Shown: in pieces, positions 1-10,900 of the stretch | Layout of the letters: the number at the start of each line of letters is the position of its first letter | How positions within the stretch are numbered: position 1 is the stretch's first letter | Assembly: GCF_002356415.1 (NCBI RefSeq) | Contig: NZ_AP018338.1 | Span: 1,302,001-1,366,000, forward strand | Direction of reading: 5' to 3' | From: Streptococcus oralis subsp. tigurinus | GTDB lineage: Bacteria > Bacillota > Bacilli > Lactobacillales > Streptococcaceae | Length of the DNA: 64,000 nucleotides | The notes under the pieces: model-generated | Told to the model about the DNA's origin: nothing | The model's database searches: none | The model's input: only the letters and a program-made list of their open reading frames with translations | Program-made: the position numbers and the translations under genes

Positions 1-26
1 ATCACAAAAAATAGAGAGAGTTGCCT

Positions 27-623
27 TTAAATATAAGATTTCAAAATATCGACGACATCACTTCTTTTCTTGACCTGATAGGCCCTGATGCCCAATTTCT
101 GAGCTGCCATTGTATTGTCCTCAATATCGTCTAGAAAGACACAATTTGCGGGATCTAGCTGGTATTTGTCAAGAATCTCCTTAAACATTGCCAAATCCGG
201 CTTTATAGCTTTTATATCACAGGATAGGACAAAGCCATCTAAAAGTTCTTTTAAGGGAGATAGTTGGTCTTCTAGCAAGTCATAAAATACTTTTGAGGTA
301 TTGGACAAGACAAAGATGTGATGCCCCTTTTTCTTTAGTTCTGACAAAACAGGAAAGACTTCCCTATAAATATCAATGTAGCTAGGCCAATTCCAGATAA
401 CTTCTTCGACCTTCTTTTGATAGACCCTTCCAATCATCGACACAACTTTAAGCACCAACTCTTCTCTCGTCATAGTCCCAAGATCTAATCTTTCCCAAAG
501 TCCTGACTGGAAAATGGTCTTATCTAAAACCAAATATTCTTCCTTCGTATCCGAAATACTTTGTAAAATCTTATCCTTGTTCCATTCTAATAAGACGTTG
601 CCCATATCTAGTATGATATCCAT
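27..623 (-). CDS. HAD-superfamily hydrolase (YihX-like phosphatase)
   Basis: 198 residues. The N-terminus carries HAD motif I as L-D-M-G-N-V-L (Asp6 nucleophile; the second Asp of DxD is Gly8, as in YihX/epoxide-hydrolase-N-type HADs that read DxGN). Motif II is seen as V-L-S-N-T-S near residue 105 and motif III/IV as K-P-D...F-L-D-D-I-E-D-N near 140-170. The fold and spacing fit a soluble sugar-phosphate or small-molecule phosphatase; the substrate cannot be read from sequence. The start is preceded by an AAGGTGG ribosome site. It follows the GNAT gene on the same strand by about 60 nt and probably shares its consensus promoter at 1124-1152. Confidence 0.85.
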   Translation of the reverse strand: MDIILDMGNVLLEWNKDKILQSISDTKEEYLVLDKTIFQSGLWERLDLGTMTREELVLKVVSMIGRVYQKKVEEVIWNWPSYIDIYREVFPVLSELKKKGHHIFVLSNTSKVFYDLLEDQLSPLKELLDGFVLSCDIKAIKPDLAMFKEILDKYQLDPANCVFLDDIEDNTMAAQKLGIRAYQVKKRSDVVDILKSYI

Positions 624-682
624 TAGCCCACCTTCATAGTGATGTGAAGATTTCCTCTTTGATTTATACTTTCATATTCAGC

Positions 683-1093
683 TTACAAATCCTTTTGGTA
701 ATAGTATCTTTGTCCTGTGTAGGGATAGTTTTGCAAGGTAAAGACTTCCTTGTAGCCATGGCTTTTATAAAAATCTGGCGCTTGAAACTGGTAAGTATTG
801 ACGAAAGCAAAACGACAGTTTCGATTCTTAGCTTCACTTTCAGCTTGCTCCAATAGTTTTGAACCGATTCCCTGTCCTCGCAATTCCTCTCTCACAAACA
901 AATATTCGATTTCCAGCCAATTTCCGAAAGTCTCTGCTACTAAGCCCGCCATGAGATTGCCCTTTTCATCTTCAACATAAAGGTTCAGGGGCTCGCTTTC
1001 AGCCTCTTCTCTTTTGGAACGATTATAAGCACGAATCAAATTCCCTATTTCTTGCGCTTTCTGGGACGCTTTATTTTCCAATCTAACGTGCAT
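683..1093 (-). CDS. GNAT-family N-acetyltransferase
   Basis: 136 residues with the GNAT acetyl-CoA signature: a core strand ending L-F-V followed by R-E-E-L-R-G-Q-G-I-G-S-K-L-L (the Q/RxxGxG/A pantetheine-binding loop) in the middle of the protein, then the terminal Y-K-S-H-G-Y-K-E-V motif typical of small-molecule acetyltransferases. The acceptor substrate is unknown. The ATG at 1093 has an AGGAGG site 7 nt upstream and a near-perfect sigma-A promoter further up. It heads a probable two-gene unit with the HAD hydrolase. Confidence 0.85.
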   Translation of the reverse strand: MHVRLENKASQKAQEIGNLIRAYNRSKREEAESEPLNLYVEDEKGNLMAGLVAETFGNWLEIEYLFVREELRGQGIGSKLLEQAESEAKNRNCRFAFVNTYQFQAPDFYKSHGYKEVFTLQNYPYTGQRYYYQKDL

Positions 1094-1123
1094 CCAAACC
1101 TCCTAATAAACTACTACAGCTTG

Positions 1124-1152
1124 ATTATAATCCTATTTCAATAGACTGTCAA
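1124..1152 (-). promoter_or_regulatory. Sigma-A promoter of the GNAT-HAD unit
   Basis: On the minus strand TTGACA (1147-1152), a 17-nt spacer and TATAAT (1124-1129): both hexamers match the consensus perfectly. It lies just downstream of the permease terminator. Confidence 0.85.
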
Positions 1153-1156
1153 ACTA

Positions 1157-1180
1157 GAAAAAAACTCACCAAGCTGAGTT
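1157..1180 (-). terminator. Intrinsic terminator of the amino-acid permease gene
   Basis: Minus-strand hairpin AACTCA-GCTTGG-TGAGTT (1163-1180) followed by a run of seven T. It sits 14 nt past the permease stop. Confidence 0.7.
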
Positions 1181-1194
1181 GATGAGTTCATGAG

Positions 1195-2559
1195 TTATTT
1201 TCTAAATTTCCACTGGCTATAAATTCCGAAACCGATAATCCAGATAGCTGAACCAATTGCTCCCATAAAGGTAGATTCTTGTAAAAAGAGGGTTACAAAG
1301 ACAAAGATAAAGAAGAGCATGGTTAAAGGATTTAGAAAACGATAATGGGGCATGAGGTAGCCATCCGCCATGAAGTCTTGTGACTTGCGGTATTTGAGAT
1401 GGGCCACCATAATTAAGATATAAATCGCGATGTAAACACCTGATGAAGATGCCGTGATCAAAGCAAAGGCATCTGAAACACCTGGCAACACATTGATAAA
1501 GGCAGCCAGAGCAATTAAGATTGCTGAAGCAATAATAGCATTTTGTGGAACATTATGGCGAGAGAGAGTATCTGCCTTGATTGCTTTTAAGAAGCGATTG
1601 GGTGAATCATGGGCAATCTGGTAGAGGTGTCGTCCTGTTGAATAAAGGGTTGAGTTAAGCGCAGACGCTGCTGAGGTCAAGACAACAAAGTTGATTAGAG
1701 CCGCTGCCCACTTGATACCTGCTAGCTCAAAAACCGTTACAAATGGTGAATCTGAAGAAGCAAGTTCTCTCCAGGGAATAATAGACATAATGGCTAATAG
1801 AGCTCCACCATAGAAGAAGACAATCCGGAGAGGAATTTCTTTAACTGCTTTTGGCAAAACCTGACGAGGATTCTTCGTTTCAGAGGTTGTCACTCCGATA
1901 AATTCAATCATCAGATAGGCAAAAAATACCATTTGAAAGGCCATAACAAAGTTCATGACTCCATTTGGGAAAAGAGAGAATTGATTGCTGATATTTGCCA
2001 GACTTGCAGCACCATATGGTGTTTCAAATCCTGTCAAGACCATAAAGACCCCTGTTGCAATCATAGCTAAAATAGCCACAATCTTAACCATAGCAAACCA
2101 AAACTCGACTTCTCCAAAGAGCTTAACCGCAATCAGATTGACCAAGGACAAAATAGTTAAAAAAACAATCTGAATCAGCCAACTAGGCCAAGAAGGAAAC
2201 CAAAACTGAACATAATGCGAAATCGCAGTGATTTCTGCCATACCGATAAAGACAACAGACAACCAATAAGACCAAACCGAGAAATACCCCCAGCCTTTCC
2301 CCAAATGACGGGTGATAAAGTTGATAAAAGTATGTTGTTCTGGATCCTGATATAGCATCTCCCCAACAGCCCTCATCATCAAAAACATAAAGGCTCCTGT
2401 AATCATGTAAATCAGGATGATAGAAGGTCCAGTAAGGCTGATAGAACGACCAGCACCTAGGAAAAGTCCTGTTCCGATTGTCCCCGCAATGGCCATCACC
2501 TGAACATGGCGATTGGTTAAACCACGTTCCATTTTATTTTTTTTCTTATTTGAACTCAT
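1195..2559 (-). CDS. APC-family amino-acid permease
   Basis: 454 residues, very hydrophobic, with about 12 predicted membrane helices. The N-terminus has the amino-acid/polyamine/organocation signature G-T-I-G-T-G-L-F-L-G-A-G (about residues 26-37) that forms the substrate-binding unwound part of TM1, preceded by the R-G-L-T-N-R-H-V cytoplasmic motif typical of the AAT subfamily (GabP, AroP, CycA, LysP relatives). It should be a proton-coupled importer in the cytoplasmic membrane. Which amino acid is carried cannot be told from sequence. A TAGGAGA site lies in front of the ATG. It appears monocistronic: a hairpin precedes it and a clear terminator follows. Confidence 0.88.
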   Translation of the reverse strand: MSSNKKKNKMERGLTNRHVQVMAIAGTIGTGLFLGAGRSISLTGPSIILIYMITGAFMFLMMRAVGEMLYQDPEQHTFINFITRHLGKGWGYFSVWSYWLSVVFIGMAEITAISHYVQFWFPSWPSWLIQIVFLTILSLVNLIAVKLFGEVEFWFAMVKIVAILAMIATGVFMVLTGFETPYGAASLANISNQFSLFPNGVMNFVMAFQMVFFAYLMIEFIGVTTSETKNPRQVLPKAVKEIPLRIVFFYGGALLAIMSIIPWRELASSDSPFVTVFELAGIKWAAALINFVVLTSAASALNSTLYSTGRHLYQIAHDSPNRFLKAIKADTLSRHNVPQNAIIASAILIALAAFINVLPGVSDAFALITASSSGVYIAIYILIMVAHLKYRKSQDFMADGYLMPHYRFLNPLTMLFFIFVFVTLFLQESTFMGAIGSAIWIIGFGIYSQWKFRK

Positions 2560-2585
2560 ATAGTCTCCTATTTATTCAAAAAATC

Positions 2586-2627
2586 AAAAAGGAGTTGAGC
2601 AAGTCAAGACCTCCACTACTCCATTTT
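2586..2627 (-). terminator. Probable terminator after greA
   Basis: Inverted repeat AAAATGGAGT / ACTCCTTTTT (arms 2618-2627 and 2586-2595) with a long partly paired loop and a T-rich tail on the minus strand. It lies in the greA-permease gap. Confidence 0.45.
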
Positions 2628-2635
2628 CATGCTAT

Positions 2636-3118
2636 TTAGGCTGTTTTTTCAACCTTTAAAATTTTGACATCGTAACTACCAACAGGTGTCTCAATCGTAA
2701 CAATATCGCCTGTTTTTTTGCCGATCAAAGCTTGTCCAATCGGACTTTCATTTGATACCTTCCCAGCGAAAGCATCCGCACCTGCAGAACCGACGATGAT
2801 GTAGACTTCCTCTTCCTCTTCACCGATTTCTTGGATGGTTACGGTCTTACCGATAGCTACCTCATCTTGGGCAACTGCATCGCTATTAACAATTTCAGCA
2901 TAGCGAATTTTGGTTTCTAGACTTGAAATTTGTCCTTCAACAAAAGCTTGTTCATCCTTAGCTGCTTCGTACTCGCTGTTTTCTGAAAGATCCCCGTACG
3001 AACGAGCAATTTTGATACGCTCTACTACTTCAGGACGACGAACGAGTTTCAATTCTTCTAATTCTTTTTCTAGTTTTTCCTTTTCTTCAAGGGTCATTGG
3101 GTAAGTTTTTTCTGCCAT
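2636..3118 (-). CDS. greA: Transcription elongation factor GreA
   Basis: 160 residues, the family's standard length. The N-terminal half is the antiparallel coiled coil that enters the RNA polymerase secondary channel; the tip carries the acidic residues of the conserved [11 protein letters not shown] segment (about 40-51). The C-terminal FKBP-like globular domain contains the I-G-K-x-x-[12 protein letters not shown] signature. GreA stimulates cleavage of backtracked RNA so that stalled polymerase resumes. It lies 62 nt downstream of mltG, with a hairpin between the two, so part of its transcription may be read-through from the mltG promoter. The ribosome site is weak (GAAAG). Confidence 0.97.
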   Translation of the reverse strand: MAEKTYPMTLEEKEKLEKELEELKLVRRPEVVERIKIARSYGDLSENSEYEAAKDEQAFVEGQISSLETKIRYAEIVNSDAVAQDEVAIGKTVTIQEIGEEEEEVYIIVGSAGADAFAGKVSNESPIGQALIGKKTGDIVTIETPVGSYDVKILKVEKTA

Positions 3119-3154
3119 TTTTTCAACTTTCTTTTCTATTACTTTTTTTAAAAC

Positions 3155-3182
3155 AAAATTATGTGGAAAACCACATAATTTT
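3155..3182 (-). terminator. Hairpin between mltG and greA
   Basis: A perfect 12-bp inverted repeat (AAAATTATGTGG / CCACATAATTTT) with a 4-nt loop overlaps the mltG stop codon and is followed by T-rich sequence. It may be a partial terminator that sets the mltG:greA ratio, or a processing/stability hairpin. Confidence 0.55.
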
Positions 3183-4932
3183 AGTTTGAACTACTTGATT
3201 GTGTTAATTTACTATTGATATGTTCTGCAACGTTTTGGTCATGCTCTTCTTTTGTCGTTGCAAAGTATACTTTACCGTCTTCAACATTAGCTACAAAGTA
3301 CAAGTACTCACTCTTTGTCTGATTTACACTTGCCTCAATCGCATCGAGGCTTGGACTATCAACTGGTCCGGGCATGAGGCCAAGATGTGTATAAACATTA
3401 TAAGGTGAATCAATCGTAGTATCAATTGCAGTATCATCAGCCAAGCTAATCTTTTGGCCAAGTTTTCCTTCAGCATACAAAATAGCAATGTTGCTTTGAA
3501 GTGGCATACCAAGATTCAAGCGGTTATAGAAGACTCCCGCAATCAATTTACGATCTTCGGTCTTAGCACCTTCTTTTTCGACAAGAGAAGCAATACTGAG
3601 CAATTCATTAACTGTCAGATTCTTTTCTTTGATCGTAGTGTAATACGGTGACATGGCCTTGTCCATAGCTGCTAACATATCATCAATCAAGCTTTCAACT
3701 GTGGTGCTGTCTTTGATAGTGTAGGTTGCTGGGAAAAGGTAACCTTCAAGGCGATAACGAACGCCACTGTCTTTTGTTGGAAGACTTCCAAGAAGGTTTG
3801 GATACTTGGCTACTAGTTGGGAGATGAAGGTCTCATCTTGAGCTTTTGCCAAGAAAGCATCCGCAGTAAGAGGTTCTTTAAAATCACCTTGGAGTTGACC
3901 TACTGTCTGAGCAATTTGCTCTAAGGTATAACCTTCCGGAATAGTTAAGTTCGCAAGCACTGGTTCTTGAGGTTCAGGAGTTCCACCTTTTTGCAATTCT
4001 TGAATCAAGTCATCCGTACTCATGCTCTTCTTCAAATTGTAATAACCTGACTTCAAATCTGAACCCTTATACTTAGCATAAATACTAAAGATAAGTCCAT
4101 GTTTGACCAAACCAGATTTTTCCAAAGTGCTCCCAATTTGTTGCACATTTGATCCTTCTGGAATTTGAACTGTCACATACTCCTTAGAGCTCGCATCAAC
4201 AGGTTTCAAAGAGTTTTGAACGTAACCGTATCCAAAGTATCCACCAGCAGCCACAAGCACCAAGAGGACTAAAAAGGTTACTAGGAAACCTTTGGCCTTT
4301 GATTTCTTCTTTTTCTTGGTTGGTTTTTTACCTTTACGGCGACGGTTACGACGTGGTTCCTCCGTTAATCTGTCTGAGGATTCAGTCGAAACTAGCGCTT
4401 CAGCTTTATTCTCAGAAGAAGGAACTGATGTATTGGCCTCTTCTGTCTTATAAGTCACATCTATCTTGGTCGGAGTATCGTTAAATTCTTTTTCTTCAGG
4501 TTCAAGTTCAACTGGTTCCACCTTAGGTTGAACGGACTCCACTACAGGTTCTTCAGCTGGATGAATCGGTTCTACTAGAGGTTCTTCAGATTCTACAACT
4601 TCAATCTTGTCAATGACAGGCTGTCTAATCTCTTTCTCTTCTTTTTCATCCGTTTCATCAGTTTCAGCACTCGAAAGTGGGGGAACGCTCGGCGCATTCT
4701 TTAGAATTTTATCGACAACAGATAGGGAATCAGCCATCAACTCTTCTGTTGAAGCATCCGATTCAGGATTTGCAGGAGTTACTGAACTAGCTTGAGATGA
4801 TGAAGCTGTCAGATTTGGAATGTCTACTTCTTTCTCTCTTCTATCTTGTTCTTTTACTCTCTCTAAATCACGTAGAATCTGCTCTTTAAAGCTTAATTTT
4901 TCTTCTTCTCTTGATTTTTCAGTCAAAAGCAT
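3181..4932 (-). CDS. mltG: Endolytic murein transglycosylase MltG
   Basis: 583 residues. Residues 1-213 are a charged, low-complexity cytoplasmic region rich in Glu/Pro/Ser ending in a Lys/Arg stretch. One membrane helix spans about 216-237. The extracellular part has a LysM-like subdomain (about 250-320) and the YceG/MltG catalytic domain, with the active-site segment S-L-V-E-K-E-G (449-455; the catalytic Glu is in this motif) and N-R-L-x-x-x-M-P-L-Q-S (470-480). MltG cleaves nascent glycan strands and in pneumococci acts in peripheral peptidoglycan synthesis. The long cytoplasmic extension is typical of streptococcal members. An AGGAGGT ribosome site and a good promoter precede the ATG. Confidence 0.95.
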   Translation of the reverse strand: MLLTEKSREEEKLSFKEQILRDLERVKEQDRREKEVDIPNLTASSSQASSVTPANPESDASTEELMADSLSVVDKILKNAPSVPPLSSAETDETDEKEEKEIRQPVIDKIEVVESEEPLVEPIHPAEEPVVESVQPKVEPVELEPEEKEFNDTPTKIDVTYKTEEANTSVPSSENKAEALVSTESSDRLTEEPRRNRRRKGKKPTKKKKKSKAKGFLVTFLVLLVLVAAGGYFGYGYVQNSLKPVDASSKEYVTVQIPEGSNVQQIGSTLEKSGLVKHGLIFSIYAKYKGSDLKSGYYNLKKSMSTDDLIQELQKGGTPEPQEPVLANLTIPEGYTLEQIAQTVGQLQGDFKEPLTADAFLAKAQDETFISQLVAKYPNLLGSLPTKDSGVRYRLEGYLFPATYTIKDSTTVESLIDDMLAAMDKAMSPYYTTIKEKNLTVNELLSIASLVEKEGAKTEDRKLIAGVFYNRLNLGMPLQSNIAILYAEGKLGQKISLADDTAIDTTIDSPYNVYTHLGLMPGPVDSPSLDAIEASVNQTKSEYLYFVANVEDGKVYFATTKEEHDQNVAEHINSKLTQSSSSN

Positions 4933-4957
4933 TACCTCCTTGTTGACAATCCATAAT

Positions 4958-4986
4958 ATTATATCTTAAAAGTTACAGAAAAGCAA
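4958..4986 (-). promoter_or_regulatory. Promoter of mltG
   Basis: Minus-strand TTGCTT (4981-4986), a 17-nt spacer and TATAAT (4958-4963), about 25 nt before the mltG start. Confidence 0.75.
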
Positions 4987-5022
4987 CAAAACATCCCTTT
5001 CTATAGCTATGATTCTCATTTT

Positions 5023-5511
5023 TTAAGGTTGCCAAACCATATCATACCAACTTTCACCCGCAAAGCTTGACTGGGATATTCCCTCGTTAACAAAGCCATG
5101 TTTTTCATAATAAGGGATGAGATAGTCATGACAGGTCAAGTTGATACCTTCTCGTTCATGTTCTAAAGCGACTTCTTTCAGAGCCCTTAAAAGTCTTTTC
5201 CCCACGCCCAAGGCTTGTGCCTCCTTAGCTATGGAGAGACAAGTCACAGAGATATAGCCACCAGGTCGATGGCTATAGTCTTTTATCTCTTCTGTAAAGG
5301 ACTGATCTTGTAGATGACGATGTGGGACGACTGGACCTTCAATGTAGCCAAGGACACGTCCCTCTTTTTCAGCGACGAGAAAGCTAGTTTGGATTTCTTG
5401 TAAATGCGCCTCAAAGACCGAACGAGGAATTGCTTCTTCAAGGGAGAAATTCTCCAGCTCTATCTCTAAAATTTGATCTAAATCCGAAAATCTTGCGTGT
5501 CTGATTTTCAT
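5023..5511 (-). CDS. GNAT-family N-acetyltransferase
   Basis: 162 residues. The GNAT core is visible as S-V-T-C-L-S-I-A followed by A-L-G-V-G-K-R-L-L (coenzyme A loop) and the terminal Y-Y-E-K-H-G-F-V-N-E-G. The family resembles arylalkylamine/ribosomal-protein-type acetyltransferases, but the substrate is unknown. Its start overlaps the upstream GNAT stop by 4 nt (ATGA), so the two are translationally coupled, and an AGGAGGAAG site lies inside the end of the upstream gene. The two neighbours look like diverged tandem duplicates. Confidence 0.85.
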   Translation of the reverse strand: MKIRHARFSDLDQILEIELENFSLEEAIPRSVFEAHLQEIQTSFLVAEKEGRVLGYIEGPVVPHRHLQDQSFTEEIKDYSHRPGGYISVTCLSIAKEAQALGVGKRLLRALKEVALEHEREGINLTCHDYLIPYYEKHGFVNEGISQSSFAGESWYDMVWQP

Positions 5512-5975
5512 ACTTCCTCCTGATCAAAAGGATTGGCCCAAATCAGATTCCATCCCAAAAATCTTGCGCATGAAGCTTCTGTCACTTCTTTCTCAACAAA
5601 GCCATTCATCTCAAAATAAGAGAGCAAGTCATCAGGACAAGTCAAGCGAAGATACTCATACCCTCCTTCCACCGCCACTTGTTTCAAGCTAGCAAGAAGA
5701 AGGGTCCCCAAGCCTTGCCCGCGATGGTCAGGATGAATAGCTAATGATCTTATTTCTATCCATGTGGGATGAAGAGACTGAGACTCTCCTAAAACATAGC
5801 CTACGAGCTGGTTTTCATCTCTAGCTACAAGAAAGGTATCCGCAATCTTACGGATACTCTCTTCTAAAAACTCGTAGCTCACTATTTCTTCTGAGGATAA
5901 ACAAGATTCTTCAATTGCTACAATTTCTTCTAAATCCGATAAAGTAACCCGTCCTATGGTGATTGGAATTTCCAT
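5508..5975 (-). CDS. GNAT-family N-acetyltransferase (tandem partner)
   Basis: 155 residues with the GNAT motif A segment I-R-S-L-A-I-H-P-D-H-R-G-Q-G-L-G-T-L-L-L and a terminal Y-F-E-M-N-G-F-V-E-K-E motif. It shares layout and length with the next gene. It starts 9 nt after murC, with only a weak purine-rich site, and is probably co-transcribed from the promoter in front of the 7331-7942 gene. Substrate unknown. Confidence 0.85.
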   Translation of the reverse strand: MEIPITIGRVTLSDLEEIVAIEESCLSSEEIVSYEFLEESIRKIADTFLVARDENQLVGYVLGESQSLHPTWIEIRSLAIHPDHRGQGLGTLLLASLKQVAVEGGYEYLRLTCPDDLLSYFEMNGFVEKEVTEASCARFLGWNLIWANPFDQEEV

Positions 5976-5984
5976 TCTTTTTTC

Positions 5985-7319
5985 TTATTGGACGTTGCTT
6001 GTCAAATTAGACAAAAGACGTTCAAATGAGTACTCATAGGTTTGGATATCTCCTGCTCCCATAAAGACATAGACTGCATTATCATGCTCAAGGAGTGGTG
6101 ATACATTTTCAACTGTGATGACTTGGCTTTTCTTCTTAATTTTATCTGCTAGGTCTTCTACCTTGACGTCACCATGATCCACCTCACGGGCTGATCCATA
6201 GATTTTCGCCAAGTAAACAGCATCTGCCTGGCTCAAAGCTTTAGCAAAGTCGTCCAATAGGGCAATGGTTCTAGTGAAAGTGTGTGGTTGGAAGATTGCA
6301 ACAATTTCCTTGCTTGGGTATTTCTGGCGAGCCGCATCTAAGGTCGCAATGATTTCCGTTGGATGATGGGCAAAATCATCGATAATAATAGTACCATTGA
6401 CAACCTTTTCAGTGAAACGACGCTTGACACCAGCAAATGTTTTCAAGTGTTCACGTACCAAGTTCAAGTCAAACCCTGCTGTATAAAGTAAACCAATAAC
6501 GGCTGTCGCATTCATAATATTATGACGACCAAAGGTTGGAATGTGGAATTGACCCAACTCTTGTCCGCGGAAATGAACTGTGAAGGTCGAACCAGTTGTA
6601 GAACGTAGAAGGTCGCTAGCTACAAAGTCATTTCCCTCAGCATCAAAGCCATAGTAATAGATTGGAGCATTGGCTGTAATCTTACGCAACTCAGCATCCT
6701 CACCGTAGACAAACAAACCTTTAGTAATTTGTTTGGCATAGTCATTAAAGGCGTTGAAAACATCCTCTAGACTTGTAAAGTAGTCTGGATGGTCAAAGTC
6801 AATATTGGTGATGATAGAGTATTCTGGGTGGTAAGGCATGAAATGACGCTCATATTCGTCAGATTCAAAAACAAAATACTTAGCATTTTCAGAACCTCGA
6901 CCCGTTCCATCCCCAATCAAGAAGCTAGTGTCTGTGATGTGAGACAAAACGTGAGACAGCATCCCAGTCGTTGATGTCTTTCCATGCGCTCCTGCAACCC
7001 CCATGCTGACAAAGTCACGCATAAAGCTGCCTAGGAATTCATGGTAACGTTTGTAGCTGATACCATTTTTGTCAGCATAGGCGATTTCAACATTGTTATC
7101 TGGACGAAAGGCATTTCCAGCAATAATTTCAAGATCCCCTTGCAGGTTCTTTTCATCAAAAGGAAGAATCGTAATCCCTGCCTGCTCTAGTCCACGTTGA
7201 GTAAAGTAGTATTTTTCAACGTCTGAACCTTGAACCTTGTGTCCCATTTGGTGCAACATCAAGGCCAAGGCACTCATCCCTGATCCCTTGATTCCAATAA
7301 AATGATATGTTTTTGACAT
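5985..7319 (-). CDS. murC: UDP-N-acetylmuramate--L-alanine ligase MurC
   Basis: 444 residues, the normal length. The N-terminal Rossmann domain begins [13 protein letters not shown] (UDP-binding). The ATP loop G-A-H-G-K-T-S-T-T is near residue 110, and the F-E-S-D-E-Y and D-D-F-A-H-H-P-T-E motifs of Mur ligases follow. MurC adds the first L-Ala to UDP-MurNAc in the cytoplasm. A GGGAGA site precedes the ATG. It follows the 203-residue hypothetical by 11 nt and is followed by two acetyltransferases, together forming a probable four-gene operon. Confidence 0.97.
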   Translation of the reverse strand: MSKTYHFIGIKGSGMSALALMLHQMGHKVQGSDVEKYYFTQRGLEQAGITILPFDEKNLQGDLEIIAGNAFRPDNNVEIAYADKNGISYKRYHEFLGSFMRDFVSMGVAGAHGKTSTTGMLSHVLSHITDTSFLIGDGTGRGSENAKYFVFESDEYERHFMPYHPEYSIITNIDFDHPDYFTSLEDVFNAFNDYAKQITKGLFVYGEDAELRKITANAPIYYYGFDAEGNDFVASDLLRSTTGSTFTVHFRGQELGQFHIPTFGRHNIMNATAVIGLLYTAGFDLNLVREHLKTFAGVKRRFTEKVVNGTIIIDDFAHHPTEIIATLDAARQKYPSKEIVAIFQPHTFTRTIALLDDFAKALSQADAVYLAKIYGSAREVDHGDVKVEDLADKIKKKSQVITVENVSPLLEHDNAVYVFMGAGDIQTYEYSFERLLSNLTSNVQ

Positions 7320-7330
7320 GTTTTTCTCCC

Positions 7331-7942
7331 TTACTCAGTAATTCTTGTCAGATTCAACTCTTGGGCAACCTGACGTTCCTGTTCCGTTTGCTTATTCTTT
7401 TTATTATATATTTGACTCTTCTTTAGAAAATCATAGTTGTTCTTTTTAGCCTTTCCCGTCTGGGATTTCGGAGTTGGAGTCACTACCTGGCCAGCTTCCT
7501 CGGCTAGAATATAGTGGGACTGGCTCAAGTTTTTACTAAACTTGGCAAACTCACCTGGATTTTCCTTTTGAAATGGTGCTGTTGGTTGGTTTCCTTGACG
7601 AACAAGTGTTGAACCATTGTGTCGTCTAGTATGACTAACATCCTGAGTCAAATACTTGGCCGAACGTTTCTTCTTCAGATCCGCACGCGCCTCTTCTCTA
7701 GCCAATTCAGCATACGTTTTTTCAACTTTTTTAGGTTCTGGGTTTGGTTCTGACTCCTTGCTAGCTGCCGAGGGAGTTACAGCCTGTTCCTCATTGATAG
7801 GAGACCATTCCAAATAGTTTTTATCGCGGTAATCACCCTTAATATTGCTAATAAAGTCTGACTCATCGTACAAGTCCATGACTGGCATTTTAGTCAGCAT
7901 AATCTCATCATCTGACACCAATGGAAATCGATCTTGTTTCAT
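7331..7942 (-). CDS. Hypothetical, mostly disordered streptococcal protein upstream of murC
   Basis: 203 residues, no recognised domain. It is strongly polar: a Glu/Pro/Lys-rich centre (about 60-100), an acidic N-terminus and a Lys/Gln-rich C-terminus. There is no signal peptide or membrane helix. [19 protein letters not shown] segment could form a charged helix. It has its own good promoter and is the first gene of the murC operon, which hints at a role tied to the cell envelope, but nothing in the sequence proves it. Confidence 0.75.
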   Translation of the reverse strand: MKQDRFPLVSDDEIMLTKMPVMDLYDESDFISNIKGDYRDKNYLEWSPINEEQAVTPSAASKESEPNPEPKKVEKTYAELAREEARADLKKKRSAKYLTQDVSHTRRHNGSTLVRQGNQPTAPFQKENPGEFAKFSKNLSQSHYILAEEAGQVVTPTPKSQTGKAKKNNYDFLKKSQIYNKKNKQTEQERQVAQELNLTRITE

Positions 7943-7965
7943 TTTGTATTTCCTTTCAACACTTC

Positions 7966-7993
7966 ATTATAGCGTATTGTCTTGATTTTTCAA
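7966..7993 (-). promoter_or_regulatory. Promoter of the hypothetical-murC-GNAT operon
   Basis: Minus-strand TTGAAA (7988-7993), a 16-nt spacer and TATAAT (7966-7971). The -35 overlaps the stop codon of the SNF2 gene. Confidence 0.75.
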
Positions 7994-10900
7994 GTGCTGG
8001 CTTCAGAAATCCCTAAAATTTCTCGAATTTCTGCCAGACTAAGACTCGCACGCGATTCCGTCCCATCTAAAACTTGGGAAACCAGGTGTTTCTTCTGTTC
8101 TTGGAGTTCTTGAATCTTTTCTTCAATGGTTCCTCTAGTAATCAAACGGTAAACCTCTACCTTCCGCTCCTGTCCCATTCGGTGAGCGCGTCCGATAGCC
8201 TGAGCCTCGACAGCAGGATTCCACCAGAGGTCCACTAGGATGACGGTGTCAGCTCCTGTCAGATTGAGACCGACACCCCCCGCCTTAAGGGAGATGAGAA
8301 AGATATCCCTTTCCCCTTGATTAAATATTTTGCTCATCTCTTGTCGGTCTTGAGCAGGAGTTGAGCCCGTAATTTTGAAGGAAGTCAAGCCCAAATTTGG
8401 GAGCTCTTGCTCGATTTTTTCCAACATTCCTTTAAATTGAGAGAAAATCAAGACCCGATGCCCACCATCTGCCACTTGTAGCAATAAATCTCGAAGGCTA
8501 TCGAGTTTACCACTGGCTCCCTGGTAATCGTCCATGAAGAGAGCTGGCGTATCGCAAATCTGGCGCAATCGCATGAGGCCAGATAAGATTTCTACCCGAC
8601 TTCTCTGGAATTCTTGATCTGTCACTTGCGCTAGGCGGTCTCGCATCTGTTGCAACTGGGCTAGATAGATGGCCTTCTGCTGGTCTTCCAGTTCATTTTT
8701 ATAGACGACTTCGATCAGGTCAGGCAGCTCTGTTAGGACTTCTTCTTTCTTACGCCTCATGACGAAGGGCTTGATAAACTGCGCGACTCGGTCAGCCGGT
8801 AATTTCATAAACTCCTTTTTACTTGGCAAGAGCCCCGGAAGCACAATTTGAAAGATAGACCACAACTCTCCTAAGTGGTTTTCGATGGGCGTACCTGACA
8901 AAGCAAAGACTGCTGGTACCACAAACTGGCGCAAACTCTGAGCAATCTTGGTTTGAGCATTTTTCATGACCTGGGCTTCATCTAAGAAGAGAAAATCAAA
9001 AGCCATCTCTTGATAAAGCTCGCTGTCTTGACGAAAGGTAGCATAGCTAGTTACATAGATTTGGTGATTTTCAGAAAGAATCGCTTCTCGATTCGCTTTC
9101 AAACCATGAACGACAGCCAAATCTAACTGTGGGACAAATTTTCTGAATTCATCTGCCCAATTGTAGATCAAACCTGACGGCGCTAAAATCAAGACCCGAC
9201 TATCTTTGGTCACCTGACTAGTTAAAAAAGCAATAGTTTGCAGTGTTTTTCCCAGTCCCATATCATCTGCCAGAATGCCACCAAAGCCATAGTGATGAAG
9301 CATCTGAAGCCAACGGACACCCTTTTCCTGATAGTCTCTCAAACTCGCCTGCACCCGTATATCTCCCAAAGAAAAATCCTCTGGATGGGTCAAATCATGA
9401 GCTAAATGCTGAAATTCCTCTGAGAAGGAGATCCTGTCTCGACCTTCAAAAAGCTGAGAAAGGCTATAAGCCAGAGATTTTCGCGCTTGAAAAGAACCAT
9501 CTTTTAGCTCAACCCCCAGTTCCTGTAAATTTTGACGAATCTGCTTGGTTTCCTCATCAAAAAAGTATACTTGGTCAGAAGAACTGATATAGAAATCCTG
9601 ATTGCTAGTCAGTGCTTTGAGAGCTTGATCAATCTCTTCTTGGGCAATCCCTTGGAAATCAAACTGAATCTCCAACAGTCCTCCCTTGGACTTAATCTGA
9701 ACCTGAGGAGCTTGGACACTATAGAGCTGATTCATCTCATCAGACAAGAAAACCTGACCCAATTTCTCAAAAGCTGGAATCGTATGGTGAAAGAAAGAAT
9801 AAACTGCCTCTGGCTTCAAAGCCTGTCTCCAAGACTGAAAATCAGCCTCAAAACCAGCTCCTAAACAGACTTGAAATAGCTGGTTTTCCAAGACGGCATC
9901 GCTTGAAAATGGTAATTGTTCCAGCTGTTGCTGACTAGTCACCTTAAGATCTCCATAGTCAAACTGGATATCCAAACGAATGCGACCGTCATCCTCCCTA
10001 TCAAAGTAAAAGATTGGTGAAAAGGATCTGATTTGCAAGCGCTCAGGAGCAGAAACTGTGCCCAGCTGTCCAAACAAAGGCAAACAGGCTGCCAAGCGGT
10101 CACGATCACTGTTATCAAATTGGAGGCATTTCCTCCCTCTTTCCTCCTGAGGGAGCTCCTTGAGTTCCTTTAGTAGGCTGATTTGTTTAGGGTTTAATAG
10201 ATAAAGATTCCCCTTATGAAAGAGAACCGCTCCCCCATAAAATACGTTGACTCGCTCACTTTCAGAAATCTCCATCTCAAAATAATCGGGATACTCCTGA
10301 ACAGAAAAAGAGAACAGTTTCGCATCGGGATCTAAATCATGAAAGAGAAGATTTTCATAACTAGTAATCTGGTGCTCAAAATGAAAATCCTCCAAGGTCA
10401 TCAGCAACTCCACTCCCTGTTCAAAAAAGGTCAGAGGGAAAAAGAGGTGACGACCTTGATTGGGGAAAAAGAGGTCTTGACTCAGTCCCTCCTCAATCAA
10501 GCCACATAAAAAAGTAAGAACTTCTTGACTAGCTGTATCAAAAGCATCCCAAGACAAGTCATTTTCATAGTGTTTTCCAATCATATATGGCTTTCGATGG
10601 ACTAAGACCTTCAAAAAGAGTGGGATGTCACGAATGACATAATATTTTTGACTATCAACTAAACCGATTCGGAGAGTCCAAAGGAGGCGATTGGTTCCAG
10701 CCTCTACCTGACCTTGAGCCGACAAAGTGTAGATTTTTCCTCTCTTCTGAGGTTGGATACGCTCCAAAAAACTACCGCCAAAACTAACCTTGGTTTCGAC
10801 CTCTTCTTGCTCTTCATGTCCTTTTTCTAAGGCTCGTAAAATCACCTGGCCTTCTTCATCATTCTTCAGATAATGCTCGAGCGCTGCGAGGTGAACACAG

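Noticed and set aside
9243..9587. Plus-strand reading frame of 114 codons inside the SNF2 gene
   Set aside because: It is antisense to a well-supported ATPase, has no ribosome site or family resemblance.
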